Source: Xanthostigma xanthostigma
Taxonomy: Eukaryota; Arthropoda; Insecta; Raphidioptera; Raphidiidae
DNA length: 64,000 nucleotides
NCBI GenBank assembly: GCA_963575645.1
Contig: OY754475.1
Location: forward strand, 16,096,509 to 16,160,508
Reading direction: 5' to 3'
In this document: positions 1 through 10,987 of the stretch, piece after piece
Position numbering within the stretch: the first letter of the stretch is position 1
Layout: every line of letters starts with the position of its first letter
Program-made: the position numbers and the translations under genes
Notes under the pieces: generated by a model
What the model saw: the letters and a program-made list of their open reading frames with translations, nothing else
Told to the model about the DNA's origin: nothing
The model's database searches: none

Positions 1-925
1 CCGATCTTGATGCCAGGCTCTTGTAATACTCGCATCCTCGATAGTTCGCCGGGTGCTCGCCGCGGCAGTTGCAGCATACTGCGGACGTGCTCTTGTCCTT
101 TGGACATTGTTTAGCGTCGTGGTTTTCTCCACAGATCACACAACGCGGAAGAGATCTGCACACTGTTGAAGAGTGACCGAAGCGCTGGCAGCGGTAGCAC
201 TGCGGGGGACCTTTTCTGCCTCGAAAAGGTTCGACGGTAACGCAAATGCCGTTGATTTGCGTTAAGTTATTGAAGTCGTTACTCATGCCATTTGGATCAA
301 AATAGACCAAGAATAACGGTGCTGGTTTACCACTCAGCCTCAGTTGCGTCAGATGCTTGATTTTGAAGCCCTTGCGTTCGATCGCTTCTTTCAGAGAGTC
401 GCAGCTTGTGTTTTGTGGGAGTCCGCGGATGACGAGTTTCACATCTTTCTCCTCCTTAAGAAGAAAGGAGTGGTATTCTGCATTAATTCCATCCAGAATT
501 CGTATGGCCTCTCGGTAGTGTTCGGGCGTCTCGAATTTAAATTTGAGGGCGTGGCCCTTGTTGGTTGCCGTGAAGGCGAGCTTCGCTTTGTTCAGTCTGT
601 TCGTGAGGCTGAACGGTTCTTGTCCGTAGACAAAGATGGGTGAGGTCTTGACTCGTTTCTTTACTGTGGTGAATCCATCAGCTTCGCTATCCTCGTCCGT
701 TGGCTGGTCCGATACTTCGCTGTCTGCTGTACGCTTGCGCTTGCAGCTCGATTCTTCTATATCCATATTAATTGCTTTTTGTTGTACGAAGGTTCGTAGT
801 CTATCCAATGAAGCTTGGTCTTCCGGGCTGCGGTTTTGGTCGTTCTCCAATTCCGCGATTATGCACTGATATGTTTCGATGGTGTCGCTGGGTAAAGATG
901 TCGTGGATTCGACGTCGGAATCCAT
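1..925 (-). CDS. Non-LTR retrotransposon ORF1 (gag-like), truncated by window edge
   Basis: Open reading frame from an ATG at 925-923 running leftward off the window, at least 308 codons without a stop. Three cysteine-histidine knuckles are visible near the end: C243-C246-H251-C256 (CX2CX4HX4C), C262-C265-H269-C274, and C284/C287-H291-C298. This trio downstream of a basic, RNA-binding-like region is the layout of ORF1 proteins of jockey-clade non-LTR elements, which coat element RNA for retrotransposition. The N-terminus is acidic with a basic KRKR stretch near residue 64. The RT-bearing ORF2, if present, would be left of the window. The intact frame suggests a young insertion. It occupies the place where the H4 gene upstream of the first H3 would be. 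Confidence 0.85.
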   Translation of the reverse strand, partial: MDSDVESTTSLPSDTIETYQCIIAELENDQNRSPEDQASLDRLRTFVQQKAINMDIEESSCKRKRTADSEVSDQPTDEDSEADGFTTVKKRVKTSPIFVYGQEPFSLTNRLNKAKLAFTATNKGHALKFKFETPEHYREAIRILDGINAEYHSFLLKEEKDVKLVIRGLPQNTSCDSLKEAIERKGFKIKHLTQLRLSGKPAPLFLVYFDPNGMSNDFNNLTQINGICVTVEPFRGRKGPPQCYRCQRFGHSSTVCRSLPRCVICGENHDAKQCPKDKSTSAVCCNCRGEHPANYRGCEYYKSLASRS

Positions 926-956
926 GGTCCGTCGTCAAGTCTGCAATGAAAAGTGG

Positions 957-1072
957 GTAGTCTTTAAAAAGACTTGTAAGGGTGCCTACTAGTCTTAAAA
1001 GACCAGTGGTCACCGGTAGTCTTGAAAAAGACTGGTAATAGACGGTTGTAGTCTTAAAAGACTGGTTGTTAG
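957..1072. repeat. Four short palindromes in the retrotransposon leader
   Basis: Four spaced copies of an AGTCTT-(A-rich)-AAGACT palindrome (for example AGTCTTAAAAGACT near 1050) lie just upstream of the ORF1 start, within the likely 5' UTR/internal promoter. Function unknown; they could be promoter or RNA-protein binding sites. Confidence 0.7.
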
Positions 1073-1169
1073 AATTTCAGTGTTGTCCGTATAGTGATGT
1101 CAGAGACGAATTCTCCGTGTCGTGTCTCGTTTCTGATTTTTCTCGAACAGCTTGTTTGATTAATGATTC

Positions 1170-1862
<693 letters not shown>

Positions 1863-1970
1863 GATGATTCTGACAGCACGACATACATAACTCTGTTGCA
1901 TTGTTGTTTAAAAAAAAAAAAAACGAAAACACCACCGTGGCACGCACGCAGCAGAAACGGGAAAAAAACC

Positions 1971-1986
1971 GGCTCTTTTCAGAGCC
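1971..1986 (+). promoter_or_regulatory. Histone 3' stem-loop, H3 unit 1
   Basis: GGCTCTTTTCAGAGCC followed by ACCA: six-base-pair stem and UUUC loop, the binding site of SLBP for U7-dependent 3' processing. An AATAAA (2075-2080) lies downstream as a possible backup poly(A) signal. Confidence 0.95.
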
Positions 1987-2908
1987 ACCAACTTTTTTAT
2001 TTGAATACGTTCGAAATACGTGAAGAGCAAAATTTAATCTTTCTCTGTAATTACAATGAAAATAGATTAATCTAAATAAAAGTAAAAAAAAAACTAATGT
2101 GGGGGAGGATCGTTCTGAATGATATATTAGACGAAAGGAGGCTATGAGTAGGTATAGAGTTACTCAGTTTAATAATATGAATAAGATTTTTTTTTTTTTT
2201 TAAATCAGAATACAACTTCCTTATGATAACCGCAAGCCCCCCACCCCAGAAAAGATCAGTACTATATAGGGTCCTGACTCCTCCTGATTTGTCCTCTTTT
2301 TAAAGACGTCCGAGCGGGTTTTTTTTTTTTTTTTTTTGTTTTGTTTACAGTGCGGATTTTAATTTAACTAGATAAATCTTTTTTTTATCAAGAGACTATA
2401 CTATAGAAGAATGTTTATGTTGTTTCTTAATTCGCAAAGATTTATTTTTGCTTATTGGAGTAAAGAAAGTAGAGTTATTGTTTGTTTTTTTTTCTAATTT
2501 TTATACGGCTCTTTAATTTAATTACCAAAGAGAATAGAAATATTAATAATAATATGAAAGCTTGTAAAATTCCATAGATAACTTTAATTTTGTACTATGT
2601 CAAGTTGCACCTAAGATGGTAAAATATTACGGTATTTAATTTCGTCTGCACATTTTGTACATTTTCCCAATATTCAAAGAATTTAAATTAAAAAAAAAAA
2701 AATAATTTTTATGCATGTTTTGATTTAATTTTCTTCCTTTTTTCTTCTTTTTTGAAAATATACTTACACTGATTATTGTAAGGGGAATAATACTAAATAT
2801 TTATTATTAGTAATTTAATACATAATAATATACTTATAGGTAGGTACCTACCCACGATTTGTCAAAACTTTCAAAGTCGTAACGAACTCATTTTTAAAAG
2901 GAATTGTT
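1987..2908. other. H3-H1 spacer, unit 1
   Basis: AT-rich spacer between convergent H3 and H1. It has several long T or A runs (near 2187, 2320 and 2690) and a GGTAGGTACCTACC palindrome near 2842. I see no gene in it. Confidence 0.7.
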
Positions 2909-2924
2909 GGCCCTGAAAAGGGCC
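2909..2924 (-). promoter_or_regulatory. Histone 3' stem-loop, H1 unit 1
   Basis: On minus GGCCCTTTTCAGGGCC, 107 nt after the H1 stop; UUUC loop with a G/C-richer stem than the core histone loops. Confidence 0.95.
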
Positions 2925-3031
2925 ATTTTTTATGGCGATTTCAAAACTGCAGCACGTCCGACGGCGATTATTATATCGATGCGTGAACGCTGTAATAAGA
3001 GAATGGACGATGATAAAAAACAACGAACGAT

Positions 3032-3694
3032 TCACTTCTTTTTTGCCGCTGTTTTCTTAGGAGATTTGGCAACTTTCGCAGAAGCCTTTTTCGGTTTCGG
3101 TGCTTTGGGTTTCTTGGTCGGTCCTTTGGTCGCTTTCTTGGCCTTGGACGGCGTCGACGGTTTAGATTTCGGCGTGGCGGCTGTCGATTTTTTAGTCGAC
3201 GCTGCAGATTTTTTTGCACTTTTTACAGTCGACTGTTTCTTCGCGGCCGCTGCTTTTTTGGCAGCAGCAACACCGGTCGCTTTGGTGGTGACGGCTTTCT
3301 TTTCTTTCACCGCACGTTTAGTCTTCTTCGGCGCAGCCGTCGAATCGGACGAGCCCTGTTTGCTTGCCGCTGCCAATTTGAACGAACCGGAAGCACCTTT
3401 GCCTTTTGTCTGCACTAAAGATCCGTTCGTGACGGCGGCTTTGAGATATTTCTTTATGAACGGTGCAAGTTTCTCCGAGTCGACTTTGTAATTGGCGGCT
3501 GTGTATTTCTTGATGGCTTGCAGTGAAGAACCGCCGCGTTCTTTCAAATTCTTAATGGCATTGTTGACCATCTCCGATGTCGGTGGGTGAGTCGGTTTGT
3601 TTCGCGCTGCTCCTGTTTTTTTTGCCGCACTCTTCTTGACGGGAGTGGTCTTTTCAACGGCGCCGGATGCCGGTGCTGTAGCCGTGTCAGTCAT
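3032..3694 (-). CDS. H1: Linker histone H1, unit 1
   Basis: Linker histone of 220 residues that binds DNA at the nucleosome entry/exit and compacts chromatin. Tripartite: a short Ala/Thr/Lys N-tail (1-35), the winged-helix globular domain (about 36-108, PPTSEMV ... SLQAIKKY ... [17 protein letters not shown]), and a long Lys/Ala/Pro/Ser tail (109-220) with SPKK-like motifs. Intronless, convergent with H3, and divergent from the 95-codon ORF, with 243 bp between start codons. It differs from the other units by one silent base (codon AAA instead of AAG near 3110). The spacing and stem-loop fit a replication-dependent gene. Confidence 0.97.
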   Translation of the reverse strand: MTDTATAPASGAVEKTTPVKKSAAKKTGAARNKPTHPPTSEMVNNAIKNLKERGGSSLQAIKKYTAANYKVDSEKLAPFIKKYLKAAVTNGSLVQTKGKGASGSFKLAAASKQGSSDSTAAPKKTKRAVKEKKAVTTKATGVAAAKKAAAAKKQSTVKSAKKSAASTKKSTAATPKSKPSTPSKAKKATKGPTKKPKAPKPKKASAKVAKSPKKTAAKKK

Positions 3695-3937
3695 ATCGAA
3701 AATAAAATATTATGTCGAGTATTTTATATTATCGGAAAATATTTTATTAACCAATTAAATATAATTGATTAAATACACCAACAACAATCGACGTAGTGTA
3801 ATGAAATTATGAAATAGCTTTTTATTTTGAGTATACTCAGCGTATGCGGTGAACTCAGAACTGTGAGTGTCAAATGAATGAGCGCACACGTATAGTCGCC
3901 GGTAGTCGTGCAAGCGGTACGACCGTGCAGAGAACGC
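3695..3937. promoter_or_regulatory. Presumed H1 upstream region
   Basis: AT-rich near H1 with a minus-strand TATAAAAT (3721-3728) close to the start codon and a CCAAT on the plus strand at 3751. From about 3840 it changes to CpG-rich sequence that continues into the ORF. TSS positions cannot be told from sequence. The same block occurs in all units. Confidence 0.4.
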
Positions 3938-4225
3938 ATGGCGTTGAGAAGAGATTGTCACGTTGTGTTTGATGTCGACGTTCGCGCTAAGCGAATCGAC
4001 TTTATGACGACGTACAATCGATACGGCGTCGATCCGAGCGTCGACAACAGTCTCGACGAATATTTCTTAAATGCGTGCACAAGTCTAAAACGTTTCGTTA
4101 ATTTTCTATGCGATTTAATGCCGCCGAAAGAGCCCCTCTTTCTCTATAGTGTAATGTCGGCACAGTTTACATCGAATTTTGACAATTTTCACCGACGCAC
4201 CTTAATGTATATTGATCGAAAATAA
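3938..4225 (+). CDS. Uncharacterised 95-codon ORF, unit 1
   Basis: ATG-started ORF of 95 residues; I do not recognise the product. An in-frame stop lies upstream (3893). The protein looks ordinary rather than low-complexity: a basic start, an acidic middle (VDPSVDNSLDEYF), one hydrophobic patch (SLKRFVNFLCDLM) and no signal peptide. Its DNA is CpG-rich and codon-like (GTC GAC, CTC GAC GAA), resembling the histone genes and unlike the AT-rich spacer. No histone stem-loop follows. It is identical in six units, but the units are nearly identical anyway. It may be a real small gene, or a CpG-rich H1 control region that happens to be open. Confidence 0.35.
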   Translation: MALRRDCHVVFDVDVRAKRIDFMTTYNRYGVDPSVDNSLDEYFLNACTSLKRFVNFLCDLMPPKEPLFLYSVMSAQFTSNFDNFHRRTLMYIDRK

Positions 4226-5550
4226 CCAACGCCAATATCACTAAACATCGTAGTCAACGAATGTACAGTCGGCTCTGCTCGACGTGTCGAATTAATAGAT
4301 GAAAAAAAACATTCATCCGTTCGACACCGGCACACGCGCCGCTCGACGTCCAGACTCCCGAAGCATTTTCATGCGACGATCGACACTAATTCATTTAAAA
4401 AAAAAATCAACTTTGCAATAGCGAACGAGTATAATTGAATTGAAAAAGACGGACACAAACAGCAATGAGAAAAATTCAATATATATATCGAACAAATATG
4501 CCGAACCTCTATACGCGCAGTTAATTTGTTTAACATATGAACATTATGCGCGCGTTTTCAGGACCGAATGTTTTTTTATTCTTTATTTTCTTTTAATGGA
4601 CTTACGTCGGCTATTATAATTGCTTTTTTTTAATTTAATTTTTCTTTTGAGTCCATACAAAAAATATTATGTATTGAAAAATAATCAAATGAATGATATT
4701 GAAGAACACAAAAAAATATTGCCTTAAAATAACAAATGTATAATATATTTTTTTATAATATATATAATTAATAATGCTATATATTAACACCTGAAGACGT
4801 CATCATAATTATTAAGTCTGTTTTTCACATAAAACTCAATATACTTACCTAATAATAATAATAATATTTTGAATATTATATAGGTATAGGTATGTATAAT
4901 ATTTTGTAGACTATATTATTATCTATACGTAGGTAAAACCTAATTTTAAATCGAATTTGTTGCAGACCAAATTCAAATTATGTACCAAAATAAATTATTA
5001 CAGAAATGTTATAAGTTTTTTCTATTGAAAGTGTCTTTTATAAATTTATATGATCCCTGTGCATTGGAAACTTATTGTACTGGGTCCGAGAATAGAAATC
5101 AACATCGGTCGACAATTTTATTTATTTGACGAGTTCTATTCAAAAATTTGAATCACTATACAGTATTATTAGATTATTTTTTGAAAAAAAGTATGCGCGT
5201 GGTTGCAATGTAGATACGAAGGCATAGGTCATTTTTATTCTCTTTAAATAGGGACGACAACAACAACGTTAAGTATATTTATCATTTCATCCGTCTATCT
5301 ACATTATAATATATAAGTATTATTTTTTAGTCATGATGTTTATCAAATACCTACATATTCAATTTTCAATCTAATTATAATGGGAAGTCGGTCGGTATAC
5401 AGTCTTAAAGCACGACCCCCCCGCCTCACGACTTGTGTGTTTTTTTTTTTTTTTTTTTATTATTGTGACGGAAAGTTTCAACAATATTGGCGCACGATAT
5501 CTAATGAATTAATAAAATAATAATCAATTTATCATAAAAACAAAACAAAA
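4226..5550. other. ORF-5S spacer, unit 1
   Basis: CpG-rich to about 4380 (including a small GATGAA/TTCATC inverted repeat near 4300), then strongly AT-rich with ATT/ATA microsatellite-like runs and a T run near 5440. No gene seen. Differs from units 2-6 by small indels near 4535 and 5040. Confidence 0.6.
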
Positions 5551-5670
5551 ATGACAACGGCACGCGGTGTTCCCAAGCGGTCACCCATCCAAGTACTGAC
5601 CGCGCCCGATGTTGCTTAACTTCGGTGATCGGACGAGAACCGGTGTTTTCAACATGGTATGGCCGTTGCC
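5551..5670 (-). rRNA. 5S: 5S ribosomal RNA, unit 1
   Basis: About 120-nt 5S rRNA on the minus strand. The ends pair as helix I (GGCAACGGC with GCCGUUGUC). Internal Pol III promoter parts are clear: A box region (GAAGTTAAGCAAC), the GGGCGCGGTCAGTACTTGG block, and a C box GGATGGGTGACCGCTTGGGA that TFIIIA would bind. A T5 terminator follows directly, and an AT-rich TTTAATTT lies about 20 nt upstream. It lies between H1 and H2B, so it is part of the histone repeat. Confidence 0.95.
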
Positions 5671-6166
5671 GGTTACTAGGTACTGAAATTAAACACACAT
5701 CTAGAGACACGGTTTTGTAATTTGTACTACACAAAATAATAAATAAATAATAATTTAGCAGCATGTTTTAAGCAGTAGGTACTACTTACTAGTGTTATTA
5801 TTATTATTATTTTTTTTTTTTTTCTATAATATTCGTGCACACAAACAATATCAGCTGATCGGGAACTTAGCATAAACGAAAAATAAAATAAAACTTTTCC
5901 GAAATTGGGACTGCATCAATTAATTATCTTAAAATAATTTATATTGATAAAATATTTTATTATTAATTTTTGTGTGCCCAGTCGCTATTGTTTTTATTTA
6001 TTTTTTTTATCTATTTCGGTACGGCCGGGCTACTAAAATAAGTAATATTATAACATATTCAAAGTGGACGCAGAAATCAACGTGTAATAAATCCTATAGT
6101 AATGAAAACATAATAAATAATATTAAAGCCATAACGCCGACGAATTTATTTGTGAAAATATTTGGT
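5671..6166. other. 5S-H2B spacer with empty Tigger site, unit 1
   Basis: AT-rich spacer with an ATT microsatellite (near 5800). The sequence AAGTAATATTATAAC at 6041 is the uninterrupted TA target that holds a 514-bp Tigger-like element in units 2-6. Nothing coding seen. Confidence 0.7.
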
Positions 6167-6182
6167 GGTTCTGAAAAGAACC
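6167..6182 (-). promoter_or_regulatory. Histone 3' stem-loop, H2B unit 1
   Basis: On minus GGTTCTTTTCAGAACC then ACCA, 96 nt after the H2B stop. In this unit an AATAAA (minus) follows closely; units 2-6 have a substitution that destroys it. Confidence 0.95.
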
Positions 6183-6278
6183 GGTTTTACTTTCTTGTTG
6201 TTGTTTGCTTCTTTGACAACACAATTAATATGAAGTCGCGTGGCGTCGATAGATTGTTAATTTGATTAGGTATAATAT

Positions 6279-6650
6279 CTATTTTGAACTGGTGTATTTG
6301 GTGACGGCTTTTGTGCCTTCACTGACGGCGTGTTTGGCAAGTTCACCCGGTAAAAGCAGACGAACTGCAGTTTGAATTTCCCGGCTGGTGATTGTTGAAC
6401 GTTTATTGTAATGCGCCAATCGCGATGCTTCGGCGGCAATACGTTCGAAAATATCGTTCACGAAACTGTTCATGATGCTCATGGCTTTGCTGGAAATACC
6501 GGTGTCGGGATGAACTTGTTTCAAAACTTTGTAAATGTAAATGGCGTAGCTTTCCTTCCTCTTGCGCTTCTTCTTCTTGTCACTTTTTGAGATGTTCTTT
6601 TGCGCTTTGCCAGCTTTTTTAGCGGCTTTGCCACTGGTTTTAGGCGGCAT
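6279..6650 (-). CDS. H2B: Histone H2B, unit 1
   Basis: Core histone of 123 residues that dimerises with H2A. Lys-rich N-tail ([12 protein letters not shown] ... [10 protein letters not shown], 1-33), then the histone fold ([23 protein letters not shown] from residue 35) and the C-terminal helix ending AVTKYTSSK, with the conserved ubiquitinated lysine in AVTKYTS. The start is set by MPPK and a TATA box about 110 nt upstream. Divergent from H2A across a 331-bp shared promoter. Intronless; the protein is identical in all units. Confidence 0.98.
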   Translation of the reverse strand: MPPKTSGKAAKKAGKAQKNISKSDKKKKRKRKESYAIYIYKVLKQVHPDTGISSKAMSIMNSFVNDIFERIAAEASRLAHYNKRSTITSREIQTAVRLLLPGELAKHAVSEGTKAVTKYTSSK

Positions 6651-7356
<706 letters not shown>

Positions 7357-7415
7357 GTTCATCACCCATACACATCAAGTGCGAGACGACGGCATCTCGA
7401 TTATAATCAAAAACC

Positions 7416-7431
7416 GGTCCTTTTAAGGACC
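7416..7431 (+). promoter_or_regulatory. Histone 3' stem-loop, H2A unit 1
   Basis: GGTCCTTTTAAGGACC then ACCA, 59 nt after the stop, nearer than in the other genes. The loop is UUUA, not the UUUC of the other four histone genes. AATAAA lies downstream at 7494. Confidence 0.92.
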
Positions 7432-7537
7432 ACCAAAATTTTTATAGATATATTCGTTTTACATTACGAGCCGACAGATTATATTTTAGTAATAATAAAA
7501 ATCGCCATTTTTTTCAATTCGTAACAAAAACATTGTA

Positions 7538-8045
7538 CAATAGGTCATATGCATGATTTTTTTTTTTATATTTTTAATAGATTATTTAGTCAGCCATAAT
7601 ACGGAAAAAAATTGATAATCATTTAAAAATGTAATATTATCATAAGAAAAAAAATATTAAATTTCACATTCAAAAATAGACAGTTTAAACAATCGGCCAT
7701 GTTCGCGGGCTTATGTGACGTCATGATATACGATGCATGCCAACCTTGGTGTCAAATTTTCAATGTTCTAAATGAAGTTTATTTGTTGTTTTCTCTAAAT
7801 ACTGACATAATCTTACTGTGAGACGACACAGTCGTCATGAAAACTGTTGTTGATATATACTCTGACGTCACGATGCGTTTTGAAAATTCGAAAATAGCGC
7901 TTATTTTCGACATTTCTTTTTTATTATTTGTATTTTTTTCAGCGATTAGATTAATAAACTAACCATTACGTTATGATCAAGAACTAAAATATATTTCGAA
8001 ATAAAAATTTTAACCAATTTGGAGTTTTATGCATATGACCTATTG
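7538..8045. mobile_element. Short inverted-repeat element A (MITE-like), unit 1
   Basis: About 508 bp bounded by 17-bp inverted repeats CAATAGGTCATATGCAT (7538-7554 and 8029-8045). No coding capacity or clear target duplication. It holds two TGACGTCA palindromes (7716-7723, 7863-7870). Present in all six units, so older than the Tigger/Helitron inserts. In units 2-6 the right repeat is broken by a 3-base insertion. Confidence 0.5.
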
Positions 8046-8599
8046 CCTATTAGATTCCCCATTTCTTACAAGTTGATATAGTTTACACAATAAAGTTTTT
8101 TTTCTTTTTTATTTATTTATTTTTCCCCTCAGTGTATGTTAGTCTTTCATAAATTTGGAACCTATTATAATATCCTCGCCTGAATGCAAGAACTGGGTAA
8201 CTTATTTTATAATGTTTAGAGATAATGGCAAAAACATTATTTTTTAGATTTTAGAAATTGCTTTAGGGCTACAAATATTAAGAAAATAACCCAGTTTTTT
8301 TTTTTAAACAAAAAACTATAGTTACCTACTTTTTGCACTAACAACGGAACTAAACTTAAATACAACAGCAATAAATGGGAATCTTTAGTTGCCTACTTTT
8401 AACAACATAAATGAATCTCCGAAAGTTCTGTAACAATTAGCTATCTCTAGTTACCCATCTAGATAACATAAAATAAATTTTATAGTTTTTTTTTTTTTTG
8501 TGTAATAACTGGGCATTTTTAGTTGTCTACTTCTAGCACTGTGTATAGCGCCCGGTAAACTATGTCAAAACAAGCTATCTGTAGTTACCCACTTATCAC

Positions 8600-9091
8600 T
8601 AGTGATGTGCCGGATCGCTAAAAATGTATATCCGCGGATACGGATCTTAACTTTCTTAGAGTACGCGGCGGTAAATATTGCACATCGACCTTTGGAAAGA
8701 GACTATCTGTTATGGGAAAAAGTTATTGACCTCTTTAAGAGTTAACTCTCATAACAGATTGTCTCTTTCCATAGATCGATGTGCAATATCTCATTATTAT
8801 ATAAATATAATTATAAATATAGTTGATTAAGTACCTTTGAGTTATGTACTATTAGTATGGTACTCACTACGATAAATGTTTGCAATATAAAGGTGCCAAA
8901 TACGATTTAAAAAAATAAAAAATAATCTGAATGGAATTTAACAGGTTTTCATTATTACCTGATCACCTATATAATATATAAAATTTCATCTATGAATTGA
9001 AAATGAATAAGGTAAAAGATCCGCCAAAAACTAACGGATCCGGATACGGATCTTTCTTCTCCCTCGGATACGGATATCCGGCACATCACTA
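8600..9091. mobile_element. hAT-like non-autonomous element, unit 1
   Basis: 492 bp with TAGTGATGTGCCGGAT inverted ends and 8-bp flanks CTTATCAC / CTTATAAC (7 of 8 match), the target-site size of hAT transposons. It lies inside element B. Here it is uninterrupted; units 2-6 carry a Helitron within it. No coding region remains. Confidence 0.7.
8675..8789. repeat. Long imperfect hairpin inside the hAT-like element, unit 1
   Basis: Two arms of about 42 bp (ATATTGCACATCGA ... GAAAGAGACTATCTGTTATG and its near-complement) around a ~35-base loop holding AGAGTTAACTCT. It could fold as a pre-miRNA-sized RNA if transcribed. Also at 18240-18354, 28489-28603, 38750-38864, 48999-49113 and 61464-61578. 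Confidence 0.75.
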
Positions 9092-9294
9092 CTTATAACA
9101 TAAAAAGTTATCTGTTTGTTTCTTTTTTCCCAATTTTTTACATTGTTTAATAGATGACGCTAGTTTCTTTCGGCAAGTTACCCAGTTTTAGCATCCAATT
9201 CTACTTGATTTAAACTATGTCACTCACAAAGTGGATAACTCAAAATAACAAAATTTTGAGTTACCCAGTTCTTACATTCAGGCGACGATATTAT

Positions 9295-9688
9295 CAATTA
9301 TTATAATACTTAATATTATGTTAGAAACATGAAATTTTCTACATATACGTATTTACTTACGTAACATTTTCACGATTTTTTTTAATATACCAGTAGATTA
9401 AAAAATATATCAAATTCTAGGTAATGAGAGAGACTAGAATCGTTTCTTTATGCATTATTGCATTATACCTACATATCTATACTGTGTTATATTATCAGCT
9501 ATTTATTATTTTCATGTCGTTTTATGACAACGTTCAGTTACACTTCGATAATAATTAATAGATAATTAATTTATATCAATAGTTGAAAAATCAATAAAAA
9601 ACAATAATATATACGACGTACCTATAGGTGTGTAATTTTCTTTAAGTTCATAGCACATTGTCACGAATTTATTTGATAAGAAATTGGT
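9295..9688. other. Spacer between element B and H4, unit 1
   Basis: AT-rich, no gene. It holds the stretch ACGTATTTACTTACGTAAC (near 9350) that separates unit 1 and unit 3 from the shorter ACCTACGTAAC version in units 2, 4, 5 and 6. Confidence 0.6.
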
Positions 9689-9704
9689 GGCTCTGAAAAG
9701 AGCC
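9689..9704 (-). promoter_or_regulatory. Histone 3' stem-loop, H4 unit 1
   Basis: On minus GGCTCTTTTCAGAGCC then ACCA, identical to the H3 stem-loop, 121 nt after the H4 stop; a minus-strand AATAAA follows at 9668-9673. Confidence 0.95.
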
Positions 9705-9825
9705 GGTTGTTAGTCAATGTATGTATTATTGTGTGTGTGTGTTTTAAACGAGACGTGAACGTGTTCGTTTAAATTTCATGGTAATTGGAGTGATGACGAC
9801 GACGACTGCGTTGTGGTTCGCGAAT

Positions 9826-10864
<1,039 letters not shown>

Positions 10865-10971
10865 GATGATTCTGACAGCACGACATACATAACTCTGTTG
10901 CATTGTTGTTTAAAAAAAAAAAAACGAAAACACCACCGTGGCACGCACGCAGCAGAAACGGGAAAAAAACC

Positions 10972-10987
10972 GGCTCTTTTCAGAGCC
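10972..10987 (+). promoter_or_regulatory. Histone 3' stem-loop, H3 unit 2
   Basis: GGCTCTTTTCAGAGCC, then ACCA. Confidence 0.95.

Larger units (their letters stand above)
1..1215 (-). mobile_element. jockey-like non-LTR retrotransposon, 5' part, partial
   Basis: Contains the ORF1 above, a leader (926-1172) and a run of 43 A on the plus strand (1173-1215). Histone spacer sequence resumes at 1216 (TTGTTGAAAATCC), which in other units follows GCGGGCGACTG directly, so the junction is exact. The A run lies on the 5' side of this minus-strand element, opposite to where a poly(A) tail should be. Either the 5' part was inverted during integration (twin priming), or the element sits next to an older A-tailed insertion. 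Confidence 0.75.
8167..9294. mobile_element. Inverted-repeat element B, outer layer of nested insertions, unit 1
   Basis: Ends are imperfect inverted repeats of about 35 bp (ATAATATCCTCGCCTGAATG ... AAGAACTGGGTAACT; two mismatches with the right end). The interior has degenerate ~60-70-bp repeats beginning TAGTTACCCACTT/TAGTTGCCTACTT, and a hAT-like element at 8600-9091. No transposase frame. Shared by all six units. Confidence 0.6.

Noticed and set aside
2904-3491. Long plus-strand open frame opposite H1 (and its equivalents in other units)
   Set aside because: It is the antisense shadow of the Lys/Ala-rich H1 gene; the Phe/Leu/Ala composition and lack of a promoter argue against a gene.
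3908-3937. Ten-residue upstream extension of the 95-codon ORF
   Set aside because: It would start at GTG; a eukaryotic gene should use the ATG at 3938.
5501-5764. Minus-strand frame of 87 codons across the 5S region
   Set aside because: It overlaps the 5S rRNA gene, which fully explains the sequence.
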